Assembly: GCA_004151065.3 (NCBI GenBank)
Contig: NWUY0304096099.1
Coordinates: 1-11,955, forward strand
Origin: Larix sibirica
Lineage: Eukaryota; Streptophyta; Pinopsida; Pinales; Pinaceae
Reading direction: 5' to 3'
DNA length: 11,955 nt
Notes under the pieces: generated by a model
Databases searched by the model: none
Told to the model about the DNA's origin: nothing
Seen by the model: the letters and a program-made list of their open reading frames with translations, nothing else
Made by a program: the position numbers and the translations under genes
In this document: positions 6,532 through 11,955 of the stretch, one piece after another
How positions within the stretch are numbered: position 1 is the stretch's first letter
Layout of the letters: each line of letters starts with the position of its first letter

Positions 6532-9298
6532 TTGGATTTAATGATAGTTTTGTAAGCCAATTTTGTCGTGATTAGTCCAGTGTTGGGATTACCATTCCAA
6601 TAAAGACAACCACTCTCATTCGAGAGCCGACACCCTGTTGTATTTAGATCATGGATATACCTATCCCATTCCACAGCCATATTAGCACTAAAACCCATAT
6701 CCGTAGCAAAGAACCAATAAGAGGAGTAACCAGCCTCGTACATCAATTTCTTAATACGGTTCAGTGTGTACAGGCCTCTATCTTTAAGAAAAACTAGAAC
6801 ATATTTTGACAAAGAGTGAGTTTTATCCATGCCCAAAATAGGGTCGATACCAACCAAAATCGAAGTTCCACTACCGACTTTCCAAATGAGGTCCTTTTCC
6901 ATCCAATTGTAGACCTGCATAAAACCCCTCCATATGATAGAGGCACCATTGATACAACTTTTTTTGGGATTCCTAATACAAGTAAATATGTTAGCTTTGA
7001 TGTATTTCACAAAAAGTACCTTGGACCATAGAGAGGATCCAAATAAAACCCTCCAGAAACATTTAAGTCTTAATGCAAAATTAAAAATGAATAGATCTTT
7101 GATTCCCCAACCACCACAACACTTAGGGACCGAAACACGTTTCCATCCAGTCATAATCAATCCCCCTTTCGCCTTACCACCATTCCAAAGGAACATGAAA
7201 AAAAGTTTCCTAAGCTTATTGATAACAGAACTCGAAATTCTAAACAGGGACATCCAGTATACATGGATCCCTGTCAATACAACTTTTAGCAGAGTAAGTC
7301 TATCCCCACTGAAAGGAGTCTAAAAGACCAGTGATGAATTATGCGTTCAACTTTGGATAGGAGCCAATCCCAATCCTTAATTCTATAGTCATTGGGATTT
7401 AAAAAAAAACCTAGATATTTAAAACCATTCTCCAAATGACAAACCTGAAACGACATAATATCCTTTAACACATTAAGCATTGAAGCTTCAGTTCTGAGAT
7501 GGTAGAAACATGATTTTTTAGAACTTACCAACATTCCAGAAGCTCTACAAAATACCGATATAATGTCTTTAAAAGCCATCCATTCATCCATAGAATCCAC
7601 TCCAACTAGCAAAACATCGTCTACAAAAAGCACATGAGAGATTGAAAGGTCACGGCTCAATTTTATACCATTAATGTTGCCTTCAATCTTTGCTCTGTTA
7701 ATTAATCTGCCAATCCCTTTGATGACCAAAAGAAAATAAAAGCGGGTACAATGGACATCCTTGGCGGATACCCCTCGAGCTTTTAAAGAAACCAGTAGGA
7801 TCTCCATTAACCAAAACAACAAAATTTGTCGTAAAAACACAAGCCATGATCCAATTTAAAACCAAGGGCGGAATACCGATTTGAATCAGGATCAACCTCA
7901 AGTAAACCCAATCCACTCTATCATAAGCTTTCTCCAAGTCCATCTTGAGCAATAAAGCCTTCGGGTTCCTCTTCTTAATTGAGTGAATTAGTTCCTGAGA
8001 GATTCCAACCACATCCAGTATTTGACGGTCCTCCAAGAACCCAAACTGCTCAACATAAATGTGTCTGGAAAGTGTTGGTTTAAGATGAACCGCAATGACC
8101 TTTGAAATAAGCTTATACACCAAATTGCACAGAGCAATTGGTCTAAAGTCCCCAAACGATGAAGGTTTGTTGCACTTAGGAATTAAAGTGATGAAAGTTG
8201 AATTTATGGCACCAAAGATGTAACCTTCAGTCCTAGAAAATTCCACCATCTTTATCAAATCCATCCCCATAATATCGAAGAAATGAAAAAAAAGCTCAAT
8301 TGTCCAACCATCGCGCCCAGGGCTCTTCTCTTTGGCAAAAAACTTCAAGGTGTCCTCAATTTCAATCATGGTGACCGACTTTCCTAAAGCAGCAGCTTTA
8401 ATGTCAGTAAAGAAAGCTGGAAACAAACAAGATATATTCAGCTGATCACAAAGCTCACCCTGCCCCGAATCAGAAAACATATTACAAAAAAAGGATTTAG
8501 CCGCTGACTGTAAACTTTCATTACCACTCATTTTCTTCCCACCATCATCCACCAGCTCCCAAATAGAATTGAAATTCCTCCGAGCAGAAGCATAGGAATG
8601 ATTTTTTTTTGTATTTTTATCCCCTAGACCAACCAAAGGGCCCTGCTTTTTAATCTCCACTCCATTTCCTCGTGTAGTAGAATTTGCTCCTTCTTGTGCT
8701 CCAGATCCTTCAAATGGACAAAATCACTTTCACTTAAACGGTTGGCCAAATTCATCCGATGAAGGGAGAATAAATGGTCCTCCAATTCAGCCAAAACTTG
8801 CTTGTCCCTTAATTTCTTATCCTTTATCCATCTAGATACAATGCCTTTGAGCTTTTTTAATTTAAAAACCAATGCATCCACAGGATTCATAGAATCATTG
8901 GTATCAAAGTTTAACCAGAAATGCCTAATAAGATGACAAAAATCCTCATTTTTCAACTAGGAACTATAAAATTTAAATGGAAGTTTCGACATTTGAACAT
9001 CATCCTCCAATAATTGCAATAAGATCGGCCAGTGATCCGAAAACTTTGAATCACTCACCCAAGTTCTATATCGCACACAATGTTGATGTAAAGAAGCCTT
9101 AATAAGAAATCTGTCGAGTCTCTTCAGAATACCTTTGTCTCCCTTTCTTTCATTTGTCCAGGTCGGAACAAGACATACTGGCTTGATGTCAACAAAGTCA
9201 ATTGAGCTCAACCATTCAGAAAAATAATCTGACAACACATCCCTTTTAGCAGCCTTCCCCCAAATCTCCGAAGAAGAAATTGTAAAATTTAGATCATT
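6532..9298 (-). pseudogene. LINE B ORF2 central part: linker and reverse transcriptase
   Basis: RT copies LINE RNA at the nicked target. In the frame starting at 8660, KEKSPGRDGWT (110-120), LIPKCNKPSSFGDFRPIALC (159-178), QFGFLEDRQILD (205-216), catalytic motif A KMDLEKAYDRVD (Asp 241) and motif B RGIRQGCPL (296-304) appear. Motif C is LFVDDVLLV at about 7605-7630 in the next frame, both Asp kept. The thumb region follows (WSFRLLSVG, then TLLKVVLTGIHVYWMSLFRI). Damage: TAG at 8957-8959 replacing the usual Trp of FKFYSSWL; a missing base near 8630 (in the WL-x-x-GD motif); an extra base in a T-run at 7733-7736; a missing base in a G-run (plus C-run 7304-7307); and a missing base near 6531. 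No open frame spans all the catalytic motifs. Confidence 0.88.
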
Positions 9299-9702
9299 GC
9301 AATTATCCAATTGTACATATTAAGAAGGCCAGAAGCCTGAAGGGAGTCCCACAAGCAAACCCTCTCATAATAGGGACCATAACAGTTTAGAATTGCAAAC
9401 TTCAACTTTAGACGCTCACTCCATCCCTCAATGAGTAAGCCCCACTTAGTCCGAAAGGATTTGAACTTATATAATATAGGGTTCCATCCTACTAGCAAAC
9501 CCCCATACATGTCGACTAAACTAATTGCAGAAAACTCCCACCTAGGCAAGCAATTTGCAAGCTTAAGCAGAACAACGGAATCCTCACACATCGTCTCTTG
9601 TAGTAGGATAATTTCAGGGTTAGTAGCGTGAAAAAAATGGGTCAAGGCCCTAACCCTAGTGACCTTCCCCAAGCCCCTTACATTTATGGAGACAATAGTC
9701 AT
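8957..9702 (-). pseudogene. LINE B ORF2 N-terminal endonuclease (EEP) domain
   Basis: The ATG at 9702 opens MTIVSINVRGLGKV. Active-site positions of L1-type apurinic endonucleases are visible: Asn7, Glu36 (LLQETM), NCYGPY, then in the next frame NDLNFT (family usually GDxN), RLDRFLI and the terminal SDHWP. One base is missing near 9296, shifting frame between IIA and NDLN, so the domain is split over 9702-9289 and 9310-8957. The domain would nick target DNA to prime reverse transcription. Confidence 0.87.
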
Positions 9703-11229
9703 TGGAAACCCTCAATCAAGGGATTTTCCTCTCTAAGCGCCCCACCAAGAACAATAGACTCCAAAGGAAAAAAAACATTCTTCACCGACTCATCTATTAA
9801 TCTTTCAGAAACCAGAATGTAACCCTCAACATCAGAAGCCAAGGGAGGATTTTTCAAACGAGATTTCTTTTTTCTTATGTTACATTCTGGAACCGAAGGG
9901 ATTGCACGGGTTCCACATTCGGATTCGTTGAAGGGGTTTTTGAGAAAACCTTAAGGGGGTAAAACACTCACAAGCAGAAGTCGGATTATACCCACTATTC
10001 TCCAAAATAACATTTTCCTCCGAAGTAAAAACATGTGCTTCATCAGTCTTGGAGGAAGAGAAAACCCAGGGGCGCTCACCCGAACCCATCAAAACCGAAC
10101 CAGGCTCCAAAGAAACACCATCAGAGGCAATAATAGGGGAACAACTATCCACAATGTCACCCTTCTCGCCCAGGCTAACCGACTGAGACAAAACCCCTAA
10201 ATTTAAAACAACCTTCCCCCGTGAAATACATTTATCCAGATCTTTTTCAACTTCCAAATAAAAATCGAGTTCAACAACATAAACATATTTATATGGAGTA
10301 GAATTATTAAAAGGTAACTTACCCGAATCAGGACTATTCGGGGAAAATTGCTCTGATTCTGAAAGATCAACTCCTTTAGCAAAACCCTTAGCATTCAAAT
10401 TGAACAATAAATGACATTTTTCCATGACATGTCCAAGTTCTCTGCAATGAAAGCAGCGAAAAGGGATTTTGAAATAATCCAGCTTCTGTCGAAAGGCATG
10501 CTCTCCCCAAATGATTTCTACCTCTGCGGGGAGTCCCTTAGCCATCTCAAACTCAACTAAAACCTTGGTGAAACGTCTGTCAACTCCAAATAATGACTTT
10601 TTATCGACCCTGATACATTTATCCACTGTATTCGCCAAACCCCTAATAATGTTCTCGGTCCAAATTTCTATAGGCAATCCAGGAATGAGCATCCAAAGAT
10701 GCCGGCGAGCCTAACCCTCTCTCCTTGGTTCAAAGGAAATATGCCACCGTTTAAGGTTTAATGAACCATCCTTAAACAACCGGATACCCTCCAGGATTTG
10801 ATTCACCAAATCAGAATCTGGGAAGATGAACAAAATCCATCGATTGACTAAGAAATTTACCCTAGGCATAATCCCCACTATAGGCATCCAGAGACGATTG
10901 ACCCATTCCAGAACTTCCTCCTGCTTAGCAGCAGTGTATTCAAGTCTCCCAACCAGGGCTCTACCCGCAAGCATTTCCACCCGGTCCAAATTGGTGGCAG
11001 CCGAAATCGTATAAGTGTCCAAACCTTGCATGGCCTTCACTGACTATAACAACCTCTTATGTTTAGCCTTCTTATCACCGACAAAACTCTCGAGACCCAC
11101 AGAATCAGTCCCATTGACGTTGGCCGCCTCCTCCCTTATGCATCCATCATGAAGACCATGAGCCCAAAAACCATTATTTTCGTTCAAACTGTCACCTCCC
11201 CCAGGACAAGAGGATGGGATGGATGACAT
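9699..11229 (-). pseudogene. LINE B ORF1: DUF4283-like and zinc-knuckle RNA-binding protein
   Basis: From ATG at 11229 one frame runs to about 9950 with only two in-frame TAG codons (11044-11046 and 10711-10713). The DUF4283-like fold is seen in LVGRLEYTAAKQEEVLEWV through FLVNRWILFIFPDSD (about 10800-10960), and WMLIPGLPIEIWTENII follows the second stop. The zinc knuckle CFHC-RELG-H-VMEK-C is at 10414-10455. Near 9950 one base is missing; restoring it continues the protein (GFLKNPFNESECG and onward to EENPLIEGFQ) to TGA at 9699-9701, which overlaps the ORF2 start as ATGA. Without the shift the frame ends at 9880. Restored length would be about 510 residues, normal for plant LINE ORF1. Non-functional as it stands. 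Confidence 0.82.
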
Positions 11230-11686
11230 ATCCCGTGGATAGAAGGGTTACCGGATGACCGGTAGAATAAAACTGAAGTAAACCGGCACCCGTCACAAGT
11301 TGCACTCACGACACCAACCATTGGCCTCCGAAGCAAACCGACACACGTTAGAAACTAAACCCCCGGAGTAGACAAACTAGGGTACAATTGTCTGAAGAAA
11401 TCCAATACCCAAAACCATAGTAGTAAAAAACCGAAACAATATCCAAACCAACCATCGACATCTAGAAAAAACCACACCCACAAAATAACCACCTACAAGA
11501 AGAAAGAAAACTGAAAAAATACCAAGCTCATATAAACGAGTAGGCCGACACAAAATTACTTCCCACTTTTTTTATCCTTGGTTGGTACTGGGCTGGTCCA
11601 TACGGGACTAGCTTGACTCCAAGACCCGATGCCTACCTACACCGAATACTTCGCCGGCATTTTTCAGCCATCCAACCCTTAACATA
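11230..11686 (-). other. LINE B 5' leader region, no gene
   Basis: About 450 bases before the ORF1 ATG with no open frame of interest. It is richer in C on the plus strand than the surroundings. The notable element is a hairpin, TACCGG-ATGA-CCGGTA (11249-11264), 20 bases before the ATG. An internal promoter would be expected for a full-length LINE, but I see no defined box. Confidence 0.5.
11249..11264. repeat. 6 bp-arm hairpin upstream of LINE B ORF1 start
   Basis: TACCGG (11249-11254) and CCGGTA (11259-11264) are perfect inverted arms around ATGA. In the LINE RNA this would be a compact GC-rich stem 20 nt before the ORF1 AUG. Confidence 0.6.
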
Positions 11687-11814
11687 ATAGTAAAGGGGAG
11701 GGAATTGTTATTTCTTTTCACAATATGTTCTAAATAAACTTTGAAAATCCATAGTAAAGGGAAGGGAATTGTTATTTCTTTTCACAATATGTTCTAAATA
11801 AAATTTGAAAAACC
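11687..11814. repeat. 64 bp tandem duplication (two copies, 3 mismatches)
   Basis: Copy 1 is 11687-11750 and copy 2 is 11751-11814. Both start ATAGTAAAGGG and include TTCACAATATGTTC. They differ at three positions (G/A, C/A and T/A), about 95% identity. The duplication lies at or just outside the 5' end of LINE B. Confidence 0.9.
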
Positions 11815-11856
11815 ATTTTTTTAGGTTATGGTATTACAGTGGGGCAAGAAAGCTAT

Positions 11857-11886
11857 ATCGATCAATCGATCAAGTGATACATCACT
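11857..11886. repeat. ATCGATCA direct repeat and small inverted repeat
   Basis: ATCGATCA occurs twice in tandem, partly ending CAAG, directly followed by GTGAT-AC-ATCAC, a perfect 5 bp-arm inverted repeat. No function can be assigned. Confidence 0.55.
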
Positions 11887-11887
11887 C

Positions 11888-11955
11888 TTTTTTTTTAGTC
11901 CTTGCCGTAGGCAGAGACTATATGTTCCGCTCTATTGTATTAATTTGTAAGATTA
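11888..11955 (-). mobile_element. Possible poly(A) 3' end of a further retroposon, truncated by the window
   Basis: The minus strand reads an imperfect hairpin, GTCTCTGCC-TAC-GGCAAGGAC (7 of 9 pairs), directly followed by TA8-9 (plus T-run 11888-11896). A terminal stem followed by an A-tail is how SINEs and processed LINE copies end. The body would lie to the right of the window. No family was recognised. Confidence 0.25.

Larger units (their letters stand above)
5432..11845 (-). mobile_element. LINE B: near full-length plant L1-type LINE with RNase H, mutated
   Basis: The minus strand holds, in order: a 5' leader (about 11230-11845), ORF1 (11229-9699), ORF2 (9702-5632), a 3' untranslated region (5631-5440) and an A-rich 3' tail seen as a plus-strand T8 run at 5432-5439. 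ORF2 has endonuclease, RT, zf-RVT and RNase H in the order known for plant L1 elements. About 6.4 kb is the usual full length. Damage is moderate: four in-frame stops and about six single-base indels, far fewer than LINE A, so LINE B is the younger insertion. The 5' boundary is uncertain; 11845 rests on a weak candidate target-site duplication, and 11686 (before the 64 bp repeats) is an alternative. Confidence 0.88.

Noticed and set aside
6816-7323. Plus-strand frames of 71 and 129 codons inside LINE B
   Set aside because: Both are antisense to the RT thumb region of ORF2.
9699-11229. Programmed TAG readthrough in LINE B ORF1, as both stops are TAG
   Set aside because: ORF2 of the same element also carries stops and five single-base frameshifts, so ordinary decay explains it.

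Overview
This is plant nuclear DNA. The evidence is two degenerate LINE retrotransposons of the plant L1 type (ORF1 with a DUF4283-like domain and a CCHC zinc knuckle; ORF2 with endonuclease, reverse transcriptase, zf-RVT and a C-terminal RNase H), and one intact gene for a basic nuclear protein whose upstream region carries plant-style E2F sites. The sequence alone does not fix the species. A seed plant, probably an angiosperm, is the most I would say. No RNA gene, CRISPR array or prokaryotic system was seen.

Layout from left to right. Positions 15-74 hold a short degenerate tandem repeat. About 196-1691, minus strand, is LINE A: a heavily decayed ORF1 followed by only the first ~80 codons of ORF2. 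Positions 1692-4176 contain no gene I can establish. They hold a ~43 bp tandem repeat inside an inverted repeat (2080-2178), some short protein-like plus-strand open stretches (2427-3230), and a candidate poly(A) signal at 3941-3946 for the next gene. Positions 4177-5085, minus strand, encode an intact 302-residue lysine- and serine-proline-rich protein, the only convincing intact gene here. Its upstream region (5094-5430) has a likely 5'UTR intron, a striking inverted pair of E2F sites (5256-5281), a MYB3R/MSA-like core and a 14 bp palindrome.

About 5432-11845, minus strand, is LINE B, close to full length at roughly 6.4 kb. ORF1 has two in-frame stops and one inferred frameshift; ORF2 has two in-frame stops and five inferred frameshifts. 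All catalytic domains can still be followed by switching frames, and the terminal RNase H block is open. The right edge holds a 64 bp tandem duplication, probably at or near the LINE B 5' end, and what may be the poly(A) end of another retroposon cut off by the window.

How the parts relate: LINE B lies in the same orientation as the 302-residue gene and ends about 350 bp before its start codon, so that gene's local promoter appears to be squeezed between the LINE tail and the coding sequence. The E2F pair, the MSA-like core and the S-P-K repeats suggest, by inference, a cell-cycle-regulated nuclear or chromatin protein. I found no clearly new multi-gene system. The most interesting items are the paired E2F element, the ORF1/ORF2 stop-start overlaps in both LINEs, and the unexplained protein-like stretch at 2427-3230.
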